A program made the translations under genes and the position numbers. A DNA stretch of 64,000 bases from Podospora comata (Eukaryota; Ascomycota; Sordariomycetes; Sordariales; Podosporaceae): the NCBI GenBank assembly GCA_017354895.1, contig CP071498.1, forward strand, positions 4,085,645-4,149,644, given 5' to 3'. The notes under the pieces are model-generated. The model searched no databases. It was not told the DNA's origin and was given only the letters and a program-made list of their open reading frames with translations. This document shows, piece by piece, positions 1-12,004 of the stretch; positions within the stretch are counted from its first letter, which is position 1; the number at the start of each line of letters is the position of its first letter.

Positions 1-771
1 CGTTTTTGTCGGGCCGTGTCCTCGGGACACAGACACTGACATTGACATGGGGGTCGTGCCTTTGTTGATGCTCCTCCCTGGACCCTGGTCGTGAGTTATC
101 GATGATGCCGTTCTTTCAGATCGATGACCGTCAACAGAAGTACGGAGTACTGAAAGCGGCTGCCCGTCCACAGAATGCATTGTAGCACATCTTTACTACC
201 GGACCGAGACATTGCGTCATTGTGTGCGATTCGTCTGATGCCCAAAACGAGACATCGTGACTTTTTCTCCAGCTGCTGTGTACTGTTGCGCAAAACACTG
301 TAACCGCAACATGTCCTCCACACCTTCATGCCGCAATTGGTTTGGTTTTTTTCGACGGCGGCGTGTGAACAGTGAGCCCTCAGCCCAGATCACCCGACCC
401 GTCCCGATCACCAAATGGTCCCTTCTTTCAGCTTGCGCCCGTCGCATATATGAGCCGCTGACCATACCCTTTCCAAATCTCTGGACCGTTTGGCTAACGC
501 AGGGGCACAGTCGACCTCTTTTCGTGCGGTTCATGCAACAATAATACCACCAGGCCAGCCAGCCCCTTTCAGATTTTACGGCACTGTCGACCCTTGGCAT
601 CAGTTGGCTCACTTTGCTCGCCTTGCCTCAACTCGGAATCGTCCCTTACCCCAGCCGGGCCAACGATCCGAGAGCCCTTGAACACAATATTCATCCCATT
701 TTTTTATTAAATACCATCCTCCATCTGTTCCACTCACCTCCCCACTCTTTGTTCACTCCAAAAAAATCAAA
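1..771. other. Intergenic, no gene seen
   Basis: Only short open frames with no recognisable protein character. The last 100 bases are C/T- and A-rich leader-like sequence before the aquaporin start, with a good start context (run of A, then ATG). Confidence 0.5.
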
Positions 772-1879
772 ATGCCTCGCAGTCGTTTTCTATCGTACGC
801 CTCCAACGTCAACGGGCACAACTCTCACAACAACGACGACATCTCAAACGTCAACGCGAGGCCCACCAACACAATGAATCACACCAACACTATGACGCTG
901 CCGATGCTGTCCAAGCCGGCCAGCACACGCAACAACATCACGGCTTTCCTGGGAGAGTTTGTTGGAACCTTCTTGTTCCTGTTCTTTTCCTTTGCCGGTA
1001 CCCAGATTGCCGTCAATTCAGGTCCTGCCCAGCTCGAGTCCGGTACCGATATTGCCGTTCCCAACACTCAGAACCTCATGTTTATCGCCTTGGTGTTCGG
1101 TCTGAGTCTGATGGCGAACGTGTGGGCTTTCTACCGTGTCACAGGCGGGCTCTTCAACCCCAGCGTCACGCTCGCTCTGTTTCTGGTTGGTGGTTTGTCA
1201 GCAGTCCGCAGCGTCATCGTCGTGGTTGCCCAGCTGCTCGCCGGTATGGCTGCCGCTGGTGTTGTCTCGGCTTTGTTCCCCGGGCCCATGGATGTCGAGA
1301 CGACGCTTGGAGGGGGTGCCAACGTTGCCCAGGGCCTCTTTATTGAAATGTTTCTCACGGCCGAGCTGGTGTTTGTCGTCATCATGGTGGCGGCCGAGAA
1401 GCACAAGAGCACATATCTGGCACCAGTCGCTATTGGAATGGCCTTCTTCCTTGCCGAGCTGGTTGGTAAGTTTGCTGTCAAGGTTGGGTGGAACTGGAAT
1501 GGAATGCTGACTGCTGATAGGCGTATACTTCACCGGCGGCTCTCTCAACTTTGCCCGCTCCCTCGGACCAGCGGTGGTCAACCGGAGCTTCCCAGGTTAT
1601 TTCTGGATCTACTTCCTGGGCCCTATCCTGGGCTCGCTGCTGGCCTCAGGATTCTATGCGCTGCTCAAGTACCTCCGGTGGAAGGAGTGCAACCCCGGCC
1701 AGGATGTCGATGATGAGGAGAAGCTCAAGTTTGACACGGCCAGGGTACAGGAGAAGGAACGCTATGGAAGCGTTGCCGACGGACATGCCACACCCCGCGA
1801 GACAGTGACGCCGCCTAACGGAGCTGCGTCACCTGGCGGGACGACTGTGGCCGATTCCCCCACGGCACCGCGCGCATGA
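772..1879 (+). CDS. Aquaporin / aquaglyceroporin (MIP family)
   Basis: Membrane channel for water and/or small neutral solutes. Exons 772-1465 and 1521-1879; the 55-nt intron has a GTAAGT donor and a CTGAC branch region before the AG. The spliced product is 350 aa. A Ser/Asn-rich cytosolic N-tail (about 55 residues) precedes the first membrane helix (ITAFLGEFVGTFLFLFF). The two pore half-helix motifs are visible: the first is NPS (residues 129-131, in GLFNPSVTLA) and the second NFA (241-243, in GSLNFARSLGPA), instead of the canonical NPA/NPA pair. The Arg of the selectivity filter follows the second motif. The C-tail (about 60 residues, charged then Pro/Thr-rich) is cytosolic. The fold assignment is firm; water versus glycerol specificity cannot be decided here. 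Confidence 0.9.
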
Positions 1880-4800
1880 ACTGCAATCATCACGACTTGA
1901 CTGTTGGAAGGTAGTCTGAGGGTCCAGCTTGAAATCTTTGATTCTCCTCTTTTTCAAGAATATGAATGGTCGGCCGGGTTTATGAGTGACGATGCTCGTT
2001 GTCTCGCTTAAGTTGGTGCATTTGGAAACTATTGGGTGTTTAATGGATGTTGCTTGCGGTACAACTTGCGTTGCTTTTCAGTTTTCTTGGTTGGAGATCA
2101 GCATTTGGACTAGTGGTACGAATTGCGCTGGTCATGGAATCCGGAGGGATGGTTCATCGTTGGGTTTCTGGTGCATATCTACTGGGCTGCATTGGAGGTC
2201 GGGACTGGTCAAGGTGGTGGTGCTGAGATCTTTAGGGGTGGGTGACTGGGTCTGGTGTTTCGGGATTGTCTTGTGATACCAAAATGGAACAGGGAAAAGG
2301 TCAGTGGGATGGATGGTAGGAACGGGGGAAATGGTTGGCGATATCGGAAAGATCTACTTGGTATCTCAGCATAATTAATCGATTAACAGAATGAATACGC
2401 AAAAGATGCAACTCAAAGATATGGTGCTATCACTTGGAGTGGGAAAGTTCTACTTACTTGGCTTGGTCCGCCCTGAGCAGCCGTTGCTCCCGATCAAAAG
2501 ATAGACGAGATATTGAGGTGCAAAGCTGCTAGTACAAAGCCTATCAGGTATAAAGTTTGAGCTCTGGCTTCTAGAGAGTGCTTCCCACAGTTTGACTGAT
2601 GGTTGCCTCGGGGACCAGTTTCAAAGTGCGCAAAATTACTTTTAGAAAGATCCTAGCTAGGTAACTGCGTACTCAGAAGGTTCAGAGCTTCGAACCCATT
2701 TTGGGCAGGTCAACCCTTCCATTGATGATTGCCTCGAAGAACTGTTTCAACCAGCATCGGCCTTTCTACGTATCCCTGAAAACTATCTTACTCTCAGATC
2801 AGTGACCTCTTGGTTCAAGTCACAGACCAATTCATGCCCAGATGCGTATGACTTATTGGCGCTTTACTCTGTTGAGTATGACTATCTCTGCCTGGGTATC
2901 GTTCTATTTCCATGTATGCAACGAAGCTTAACAAACTTACCTAGCCACCATGATCCTCAGGCATAATCGGTCAGCATCTCCGGTCGTGGTATTATGTCAT
3001 CCCGTTCCTTGTTGTTGGGTGTGGGGAACAAGGGACAGGGGGAGGCTAGTCCCTTGCTGGCCTCGGGCCGGGGCCGGCATCATGGAGCATATGGCTGTGC
3101 ACCGAAAACTCAATGAACATTGTGTAAGTTCCTCGGAACTCAGGACGGCGATGCCGACTCGTTAAATTATGGATTGTCGAGCCAGTTGATCTTTTGAACA
3201 AAAGGGACTGGAAATCATGTAGGTAATATCGAGGCCTCTGGGAGCAACTGCCGCACCCATTCTCCGCACACCTGATCGGAGTTTTCGGCGTTTCCGACAG
3301 ATAAGAACTGCAGCCCTACCACATCATGAAACACGTCAATGGTACGTGCCATCCATAGCCAAGTGGCGGGTGGCGGTCTCCTTGGCCTTTACAACAGTTC
3401 GTTTACATACGGTTCAGGTACGCTCGAAGTCAAAATCCTGACGGAAGATTCCATCATGAACAAGACCGCCAACAACAAGGGCTAATGCAGGGGTGGGCTT
3501 AGAGTTCCATCGATATACCTACGAGACACCAAAAGCATCAGCAACAAACGCCTCTACCCCTGGAGTGTTGCTGGTTGCCTTCTCGTCGTGACGGAAGTCT
3601 GCCCGATTTTCCTTCTGGCACTTGGTTGTTGTTTGATCCCTGCGGCGTTGTATACGATAACAGGATCAAATTGCCGTATAAGGATCTTAATAGGTGACCG
3701 GCACAGTTCGTGGTCATCTTATGCCCTTTTTGGTAGCCAAAGACTACACGGATGTTGCTCCTGAGAGGAGAGTGGTGTGGTTGCATTAGAGAGTCTGGTA
3801 GCTAGAAGCTCAATGAGACCAAAAATCGTAAAAGGATTCATACAGAGAACTTTCTGACCTGATGATTCCACCGCCAATTCGGTTCCACAGTAAGATACAA
3901 TGTCTCCATTAAAGCTGTAGCAGGTAGATTGACGTTCTGTAGATATTTGATGATGTCACCTTCTATGCTCGGATGGCTGTGGGGGCGGCCAGCTGCTGAC
4001 GAGTGCCCACACCTGCCAGATGTTTGGAACCCCCTTTCATGGGTAAACAATGCCCCCTATTCGTCGTTTGACGACACTACAGAGTCATCGCAATTCCCGA
4101 TATCTCTCCTCCGCCCGCAGCGACCTTATTTCTGACTTTGGAAACATGGGATGGTGTTGCGCCCCGAGGCCAGCCTGAGATTGGTAGGTGTCATGAGCTT
4201 TTGGAAACCACCCCTCTCCCACTCACCAGCTCGGTGTGTGATGGGGGACAAAAACTCCGATCCCAGCAACCGCCATCACCCTTTACACCAATGAAACCGT
4301 CGCGATGAAAAATCATCAGCAGCTTCAGAGGAAGCCAAGTTTTGGGCACAGAAGCCTGCACATGAGAGGTACCTTAAGGGGTAGTAACGAGGGGCATCAC
4401 ACCGTGACCAATGTCAATTGCTAAAGGTACGGTTACGGGTGCCAGTACCGTCCACACTGGCGATGATGGCTGGGGAACTCCAACTAGAACAAAGCTTGAT
4501 TTCTCGATCAAGGGGTTCGTGATCTCCTGTCTCTTCAAGGTAGCAAATCAATAGTCGATATCTCTGTTGAGAGCCGACAAATTTCGCGCAAAAATGAGAA
4601 GATTGGGCCATGGTTGTGTACAAAGTACAAGATCTCGCCTGTGGTCAATTGTGGCGGGGGTTTTACCTGATTAGAAAGCCAATGGTGCCTTGGCAGCGGG
4701 TCCCCCCGCCGTTTTGTTTTCCTTCCACAACCAGAGAGGAAGGGTGGGGGAGGGTTCAAGAGCCACAGAGCTTGCCAAGGGGCTTTTTGTCATGGGTTCC

Positions 4801-5718
4801 ATTTTCAGTGCCGTCCAAAAGGACGCTTCTGTGTCTCTCGAAGGTCCAGATAAGGTTAAGGCTTCGCCAAGGAGACCAACCTTGATCGGCCTGACAAGTT
4901 TAGGGCACCTCTCAAGCAAGCAAACATCCTTCGCGCTATTTCCACCATCCTTCCCGTCTGACTGGTGCTCTTTTGCGCCGAAGAAATGATGGCTTTACGG
5001 GATAGACGTCAGCCTGAGGCCACTTCAGGGGACGGATGTTTAGAAGTCATGGATCTCCAAGTTCGCGGCTCGGAGCTTTTCTCGCTATCCCATGGCCAAC
5101 ACAGACATGTTCGGCACGCCGAGCACTATGAGCCGAGAGAGCGGGCCAGAGAACGGCGACCTTGAAGTTTTTATTCTGCTGCCTGTCTGTATTTCCCCTC
5201 TTTTGTCCTGTGGGCTCTCAAGCGGTATGCTAGTGGACGGGTAGTCTACAGCGGGTAAAAGCCCAGTCCCCACATTTCACACCATATCGGCACAACGTGG
5301 GCCATGTTGACTCTCTAGACGCAGGCGGTCAAGCAGAGCAAAAGGGCAGCATATCGTCGAGCAAAAGTGACGTGACCGGGCACAAAAAGTGTAGCCTAGA
5401 TGCTAATGCAGACTGAGCATGGGCGCAGGATGCGCTGGAACTCTGGAACGGTGTTTTGGGCCCCGTCTTGTACCAGGGCAGGGGTTTGGGTGTGTGGTCT
5501 TGGTATCCCAGCTCAGCCCTACCACGGGCCGCTTCGATCTACAGCACCTTGGCCGGCCCTGCTCCCTCCCTCCCGGCGCCTTGGTTGTCCATCATTTGAC
5601 GTGATATATGTATATAGAGGACGGGGAACTGGACTGTGTCATCATGACATTCAACATTCTGACATCAGCATCTATTTGACCACCTATCTAACTGACTCCA
5701 AGCCAAATCGCGCCACAA

Positions 5719-5760
<42 letters not shown>

Positions 5761-5951
5761 ACACGCTCACTGTGGGGACTTTTGTTGGACCCATCTCACC
5801 TGTGCCCCCCATTGTCGCCTTATCCCCTTTCTGAGTCCTCTTCCGCAGCCACTTGCTGAAAAAACAGGTTCCTGCAAAGAAAGCACTTGAAGAATACCAG
5901 TCACACAGTCTTTTCTCTCTTCTCGCCTACCATTACCCAACATCACACACC
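1880..5951. other. Long intergenic region, no convincing gene
   Basis: About 4 kb with only short, unconserved-looking open frames on both strands. I see no tRNA, repeat or coding exon pair apart from a CA microsatellite near 5722. The distal part is presumably the promoter and 5' leader of the zinc-cluster regulator that starts at 5952. Confidence 0.45.
5722..5758. repeat. (CA)n microsatellite
   Basis: Uninterrupted CA dinucleotide run of about 18 units, roughly 200 bp upstream of the zinc-cluster gene start. Confidence 0.95.
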
Positions 5952-8284
5952 ATGATGCGTGCAAAGTCCATCCAGACAACCAAGTGGGGGACGGCATGTG
6001 CTCAGTGTGCTTCAGCGAAAGCAAAGTGCTCTGGACGGTCAGCAAGTGGTGGAAAATGCGATAGGTTCGTCTTCAGCCCATGCCAAGTGCAGTTGTAACA
6101 CGACCTTATTTACAAGCTTACTTGGTTGCTAACTCGTATTCTCGGACTACATGTACAGATGCGAGCGCCTGCTGAAGCAATGTACCGATCAAGTCCATCG
6201 TCCTCGCAAGACTCGTCAGCCTCGACAGTAAGCCCCGACCACTTGCCTGGTAGCCTCAGAGAGTCTTCTTTTTTTTTTTTGACATTTCATACCTTATCTA
6301 GACCGACTGCAGGTTTAGGAGAGCCCAGCTTCGACTCTCTTGTCTCTACGCCAGAAAACCCTCCATCACCGTCCGCAGTCGATCTGGGAGCAGATTTTGC
6401 TTCATGTTCGTCATCATCAGTCCGGAGTCACACTTCAGCAGCCACACCCATGGGCTCTCTGGATGTCAGACCGTCTTTGATACGAACCTCGTCAATGCAA
6501 AGCCAGCAATCAGGTCAGCACGAATCATACTTTCTTACAGCCAGTCCACCTCACTGCTTGAATCAACAACACCTGAACCCGCTGTTCATTGAAGGGCGAG
6601 AGGATCTTGATGACCTGCTATTGAACCGATACCGAACCTGCTTGATGCCGGCACACCCGTTCGTTTTGATTCCCGACCATGTCTCAGCCTCGATGCTGGT
6701 AACCTATCGACCCTTTTTGATGCTTGCCATTCGAGTGGTGGCCGGGTTTGAGGGACTGCATTCGGTACAAGGCCAGATGCAGCATATTATGGACCATGTG
6801 GCCGACCGCATGTTTCGACAAGCCGAAAGGTCCATTGATCTTCTGATGGGCATTGTTGTTGTGTTGGGTTGGTATCACTACCATTGCATGCGACACAGCC
6901 AGCTAAACAATCTGCTATGTTTAGCCGAGAGCCTGGTCAGCGATCTTGGCATCAACAAGAGGCCCCAGGTACAAAACGAGGGGAGAATGGCAGATGAGAA
7001 GAGGCTGCTTTTGGGGGTATGGTATCTGAGAAGCTCGTAAGTGTGGCACACTCCTCCAACTAGGAAAATCAACTGACCATTCACCTGTCAGAGCGGCAAT
7101 GTATCTCCAGCAACTAACCTCGATGCCCTTCACCTCTTACATGCGCCAGTGCCTGGTGGAGTTGGATGAAGAAGAAGACCACGACCTGGACGAGATTCTG
7201 GTGTACTGCATCAAACTGCAGTATCTGACCGAGCGGGTGGCAGTTCTCAAGACTCCCCAACCAGACCTCCCTGAGCAGCAGAACCGAGAAAGGGGCACCG
7301 CAATTGCGTCGTCACAGGAATATCTGGACAAGGTGATGAGAGAAATGCCCTCGGAGCTTAAAACAAACTGTAAGAAGGTCTATTCTGGAAGAATCTGACA
7401 ACGAAACTGACTTGTCATTGGAAGCCGTATTGACAACCCACATCAATACGGTTATTCTTCGTCTATACGAGCCATGGCCATGCACCGGCCCTCTACAGAT
7501 TTCATCGCCGAAACCACGCCGTTCGCGGTCTCCTACTGACCGAAACACCGGGGGCCTAAGCCTTGCGTCAACAATTCATAGTTCAGACACCAACACACAG
7601 ATTAGAGCCTGGTTTGAGGGGTGGGTGCAAGGCATCCCGGCCCAAGCCTACCGCACACTACCTTCGAACTTGGTTTTTCAGCTGCTCTATGCAGTGGGGT
7701 CGTTGCTACGGTCCCATGGCGCCGCTTCCCAACCACCTCCAAGCTCGTCAACCAGAGGCGACGCAGAGGTCATTGTGATTTTGGACCGCCTAGTAGCGCT
7801 GTGTTTCGCCAACTTTATTGGGGGTCAACCGCAGCCGGACATGTCACACTTTTGGGAAGCGTTGGGTGAGCGACACGAGAGGGTGTGCTCCCCTTCCCCA
7901 TCAGTCTCTGAGCATGGAGATGATTCCAACGGACCATTGACAGCCACACCTGCTGCCTGGGAACAACAATATCGCCATGGAAGCAACGTCTTTACGCCGC
8001 CATCCAGGGTTGGATCGGCAGCACCAGACCCCAAGCTGGAGACAGTCGATGTCGACCAATATCAAGTGGCATCACTCCCCATGATGACTAGCAACCAACT
8101 CCATCCACAGAGTCAATGGGACTCACAGGCAACCCAAACAGGGTGGGATCACCATACAGCGACGCCACAAGGCCAGATGTTGATGGTTCCCGGAGCCGAA
8201 GGAGTGGTAAATCCACAACTTTGGGGGCAGGATCAAGGAACGGGTGCATATCACCATTCCGAAGGGGGTTACTTTATGGGTTGA
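5952..8284 (+). CDS. Zn2Cys6 (zinc binuclear cluster) transcription factor
   Basis: Nuclear DNA-binding regulator, 684 aa after splicing. Exons: 5952-6064, 6159-6227, 6302-7036, 7092-7369, 7425-8284; all four introns are GT-AG and keep frame. The zinc cluster lies at residues 16-46 with Cys at 16, 19, 26, 36, 39 and 46 (C-x2-C-x6-C-x9-C-x2-C-x6-C), and is split by the first intron after KCDR. A basic linker (HRPRKTRQPR) follows. A Ser/Pro-rich stretch leads into the middle homology region (for example LLLNRYRTCLMPAHPFVLIP), typical of the fungal-specific activation domain. The C-terminal 150 residues are Gln/Pro/Gly-rich and look disordered. Two ATGs sit back to back at the start (5952, 5955). 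No cluster of obvious targets flanks it: the neighbouring genes are an aquaporin upstream and a GNAT enzyme downstream. The target is unknown. Confidence 0.9.
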
Positions 8285-9275
8285 TTAGGCACCTACCCAA
8301 GCACGTGAGTTCACATCCGGCGTTGGAGCATGATTTGATAGGGGGATGCATGGAGATACCACCAGGAGTTTGGATCAAGGTTGGCTTAATGGGCAATGAA
8401 GTTGAGGTGTCTGGTCACGTGCAAATCCATTCTAAAGTATATAGATGACTTGATGATAGTTGTGAATATTTACCTACCTATATAGCTGGCCTACAACATC
8501 AACTGGTAGATACTCACAAAAAGAACTTTTCCACAAGGACTTTAGCAGAAACAGATCTCAGGACAATCACGACCACCTGAGGCGGGGTCAACCCGCTCTA
8601 CCCCGGAACCCCCTGAGGTGACAACCAACTCCATATTTCGGCCCACGATACCTAGGTTCTTCTGACTTGACTACCTTACCAAGCTACATCGCCAATCTCA
8701 TTGATGCCACATGTAACGATCCATCACTGCATGTTTGCCGGTTTCTCACCCAGTCAGAACTCTTCGATTGGCCAAGCAACACTGTGCCGTTCCAGCCTCA
8801 GCTTTACAAGGGGTTGACGAGACCAGATGGAAGCCGAGCCGCCGTCCGGGAATTCCAGTAAAAGTCGGGATGGTTTGGCGCTAATGGCATGACCGCCTGC
8901 AGCCCTACGGCGTTCGCCCACGTTTTGTGCAGGAAAGGCGTCCAATGAAGAGATCACGGGAGCCCTCCCGCCTCCTCCATGTTTCTTTGAGGCATGGTTT
9001 CCAACCCCAAGCTTATCTTGCAGATGTAGACCAAATCAGAGGCCGGCATGACGGAAGAAACGAAGAGGCGAAGGAGCGCACATGCATGCATCATTTTGCC
9101 AGCAGTGCTTCTAACGAAGCAGATCTTACATCAGCACTGTCTCCTGCACGTGCGTATGCGATCCAGTCAATGCGTTTTAAACCACAAGGAGGTCGCCGAT
9201 ATTTACAACATCATCGCCGAGGTCCTTTCGTGCCGTCCGCTCACGCAACAATGCTACATCTGCGGGCCGTCAAAC
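8285..9275. other. Intergenic, no gene seen
   Basis: Convergent intergenic space between the zinc-cluster gene and the GNAT gene. Only short open frames with no domain-like sequence. Confidence 0.45.
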
Positions 9276-10008
9276 TCAGTTCAACATCTCCTCACCCTCC
9301 TCGCGCGGCCTCTTCCAGAGCATGGCGTAATGCGCCACGTCACCCACGGCGATCTCTTCCCCGACTTGCTCAAACCCGAGCAGTGAGTAGAGATACTTGC
9401 CCTCGGGGGTAGCAATCAGGAAGGCGTCTCGCTTCTCCCTGGCGGCCTGCTCCAGGCCATGCTTCACCAGCATCTTGCCAATTCCTCTGCGCTTTTGAGT
9501 GGGATCCACGCCGAGAATCATCAAGTCTATGTCAATGTCAGTTGTGTTGTAAGTGAGGAGATTCAAAGATAGATAACTTACACCACATCTGGCTGTGCCC
9601 TTCTTTCCCTAGTGTTTGCTCAGTCACCACCTCCATGAGCCCGAAGATTTCTTTCAGAGCATCCTGGTCCAGCGAAGGCGGCAGCACGTCAACCTCTGTT
9701 TCGCTTGCAGTCTGGGGTTTGGCTGTCGGTGGGAGGGAGTCTGGGGTCTCCCACTGGGCATATCCCACAATGTGCTCACTGCCATCTTCCAGCTTGTCGA
9801 CAACAACATAGGTTTTCTTGCCGTCCTTGATCCGCCTGGTGTTGCGGGCAGCCCTCCACTCGGCCTCCTCCGTTGCAGCATCGGTGCGGGCGAGGTGGTG
9901 CAAGTGCGCCGGGAATAAAATCCGGGAGAGGGTGGGCCCGAACGAGTCGCGACCGATGACGCCGATGCGCGGGGAATCGGCGACGGTGGCTTCACGGAGG
10001 GTCAGCAT
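9276..10008 (-). CDS. GNAT-family N-acetyltransferase
   Basis: Acetyl-CoA dependent N-acetyltransferase, 225 aa. Exons on the minus strand: 10008-9582 and 9526-9276; the 55-nt intron has a GTAAGT donor. Splicing joins GHSQMW to YLMILGVDP, restoring the GNAT beta4 strand. The acetyl-CoA loop follows (QKRRGIGKML, the Q/R-x-x-G-x-G/A signature). Further on, ATPEGKYLYSLLGFEQVGE is the usual C-terminal A/S-x(3)-G-x2-LY-x-x-x-GF strand. The N-terminus (LREATVADSPRIGVIG) is the standard first strand and helix. The family is clear. This subtype usually acts on small molecules or peptides in fungi, but the substrate cannot be read from sequence. Confidence 0.88.
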
Positions 10009-10289
10009 ATTATTTGTTATGACTGAAGTGGATATGAAGTCCTAAGAGATGGAGAGGTGAAAGGGGACAATGACTCATGTACTACAACTGGCATCGTCCA
10101 GGTTTTGTGAGCAAAATTTGGATCTGTCACTTGCCGACGACAACCGGCCCGAGTCAGCATCACTGTGGAGTCACCGAGCTTCCAAACTCGACAAGGTGAC
10201 CCCGGCCGGGTCTCTAAATGCGAGCCGGGGGGCTAACTCGAATCTAGGGATTACGATCATGCCAGAATAGGAAGCTTGTATTCGCTGTC

Positions 10290-11375
10290 TTAGAGAATAG
10301 GATGACGTATCACCACCTTTTCGCAGCTGATCCTGCCCTCCGCTGACGAGTTGATTGCGACGACAGCGTCCTCCTTTGACCGCACCACTCTTGTCGGCAT
10401 CGGCTTCCAGGCTGCGGCGTGATTCTCCAGAAACCATCTCATAACTTTCTCCTGCCGGCTCCATGTCCACTCTGGAGATTGTTTTGGCAAGGCACCCCAC
10501 TTGCGCGAAAAGATGGCAAACTCCCAATCCGAATCCCACTCTCTGGGGACTGGGCGAGCGCACGCCAAAGCATCTCGCTCTTGATCACCAGAGAGACATT
10601 GCTTTCCCCAGTAGCAACTGCTATTCTCGTACGTTGACCCCGCATCTTCCAACCCAGCACCAACGGCATCAAACACCGCTGTCAGCGTTACATCGAGGCT
10701 CTGGAGCGTCCGTTTGATCTCCTTGGTGGTTTCCTCTGGGTGCGTATAGTCAAATACATGCGTTGCCCCGATGCCCCTAAGCAGGTCATGATTCTTGGTC
10801 GAGGCCACAACAAAGATGAACTCGACGCCTATCTCTCTGGCCACTTGAATGGCTGCCCACCCAACCGCGCTAGCACCGCCCCAGATGAGGACTCCTTTTC
10901 CTTGAGAATGGGTTCCTGAGGGCAGTTGTTCAATACCAGCACTTGCGAAACCAAACCCGAAAATATTGATAAATGCATCAGCAGCAGTCAACAGAGAAGT
11001 AGGGAGGCCTGCTGCTGCTTCCGCACTGAGGCCTTCAGGCCGCGTCCAAATTAGATCCGACCGGGCAAGAATGTAGGGTTGATGAGCCCCAGCATGAAGC
11101 GGGCGGTGTGGGCCTGGCCAGGTCAACCCCAAGACAGGAGTGTTGGTTGTAAGATTAATGCCAGCATAGTCAAAGCCGGTGATGGAAGAGTGAAAGCCGA
11201 GATTGAAGTGCTTTTTGTCCGCAGGTTGGATAGCGGAGTGAGTGACTTTGATAGGGACATGAGTCTGGGGGGCTAAAGGGAGAGAGGCCGCGATGGGGAA
11301 GGGAGCGACGATGGGGGTTATCTCGCCATCAGAAGAGAGAAAGAGGGCGGTGGGATGTGTTGTAGCTTCAGTCAT
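10290..11375 (-). CDS. Medium-chain dehydrogenase/reductase (zinc-less, enoyl reductase / ToxD-like)
   Basis: NAD(P)H-dependent oxidoreductase of the MDR superfamily, 361 aa, single exon. The GroES-like N-domain carries VTHSAIQPADKK and the hallmark GFDYAG. The Rossmann domain has the nucleotide loop IWGGASAVGWAAIQ (G-x-S-x-V-G variant), then FVVASTKNHDLLRGIGA and VFDYTHPE. The zinc-ligand pattern of alcohol dehydrogenases is absent, pointing to quinone-reductase/enoyl-reductase relatives such as the fungal trans-enoyl reductases. No polyketide synthase is nearby, so a role in a biosynthetic cluster is not supported. The stretch around 10590-10640 (Cys/Ser-rich, residues about 245-262) reads poorly for the family and could hide a small intron or local divergence. 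It sits 281 bp upstream of the GNAT gene on the same strand. Confidence 0.85.
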   Translation of the reverse strand: MTEATTHPTALFLSSDGEITPIVAPFPIAASLPLAPQTHVPIKVTHSAIQPADKKHFNLGFHSSITGFDYAGINLTTNTPVLGLTWPGPHRPLHAGAHQPYILARSDLIWTRPEGLSAEAAAGLPTSLLTAADAFINIFGFGFASAGIEQLPSGTHSQGKGVLIWGGASAVGWAAIQVAREIGVEFIFVVASTKNHDLLRGIGATHVFDYTHPEETTKEIKRTLQSLDVTLTAVFDAVGAGLEDAGSTYENSSCYWGKQCLSGDQERDALACARPVPREWDSDWEFAIFSRKWGALPKQSPEWTWSRQEKVMRWFLENHAAAWKPMPTRVVRSKEDAVVAINSSAEGRISCEKVVIRHPIL

Positions 11376-12004
11376 GTTTTTTGGGGAAAGTTTGGCAAAA
11401 TGAACGGCATGGCCTCGTAGAGATTCGTGGCAAGGACTGGGTCATCTCTTCGCGTTTTATCGTCGATAACTCTCAGTCTGGTGTGCTTAATCAGATCAAA
11501 GGAGGTATCCCCGGACTTCGGCGGAGGGTTTGCCGGTGATGATTAGAAATCTTGCTGTGATTTTTGATCTTTTCAATTTGTAATGGTCGCACCAGACTAT
11601 GGCGTCATCACGAAAACTGTCAGCAGGTGATCTTGGGTCTTACCCAAACCCTTTTCCCAATTGATTAGGGGTAAATGAGGAGAAAGGAGACATTGGAAAT
11701 GATGGAATACGTCTCTTTTCTACCTTGTACACTGCTTTTATTCGTTGGCTGTGATGGGAAACTTCGATATTGGTTTCAAAAAATGCATTGTTTACTTAGA
11801 TACCTTGGGACGTATCGAAGCATATGAATTGCGGGAATCCTAAACTCTGGAATGTAACCTGCCCTACAGTCCAGAAAAAGTCAAACGAAATACCTAGCTA
11901 AAAGAGTGACAAGAAGCTCTAAAGATACCCAGCCAACAATCTTTTTACCTCTTAAGTTCCCCACGAACCCCATCGTTTGCCCAGAAAATTTCTCTCATAC
12001 CCTC
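11376..12004. other. Intergenic, no gene seen
   Basis: AT-richer spacer between the oxidoreductase 5' end and the 3' end of the secreted-protein gene. Nothing recognised. Confidence 0.45.

Noticed and set aside
2685-2715. TTCGAACCC-like sequence resembling a tRNA T-arm
   Set aside because: No stems or other arms around it.
2950-5165. Several 60-100-codon frames in the long spacer before the zinc-cluster gene
   Set aside because: No ATG with good context, no exon chain, no domain; typical chance frames in GC-balanced DNA.
10290-12004. Biosynthetic cluster around the ToxD-like reductase
   Set aside because: No polyketide or peptide synthase in the window; neighbours are unrelated.
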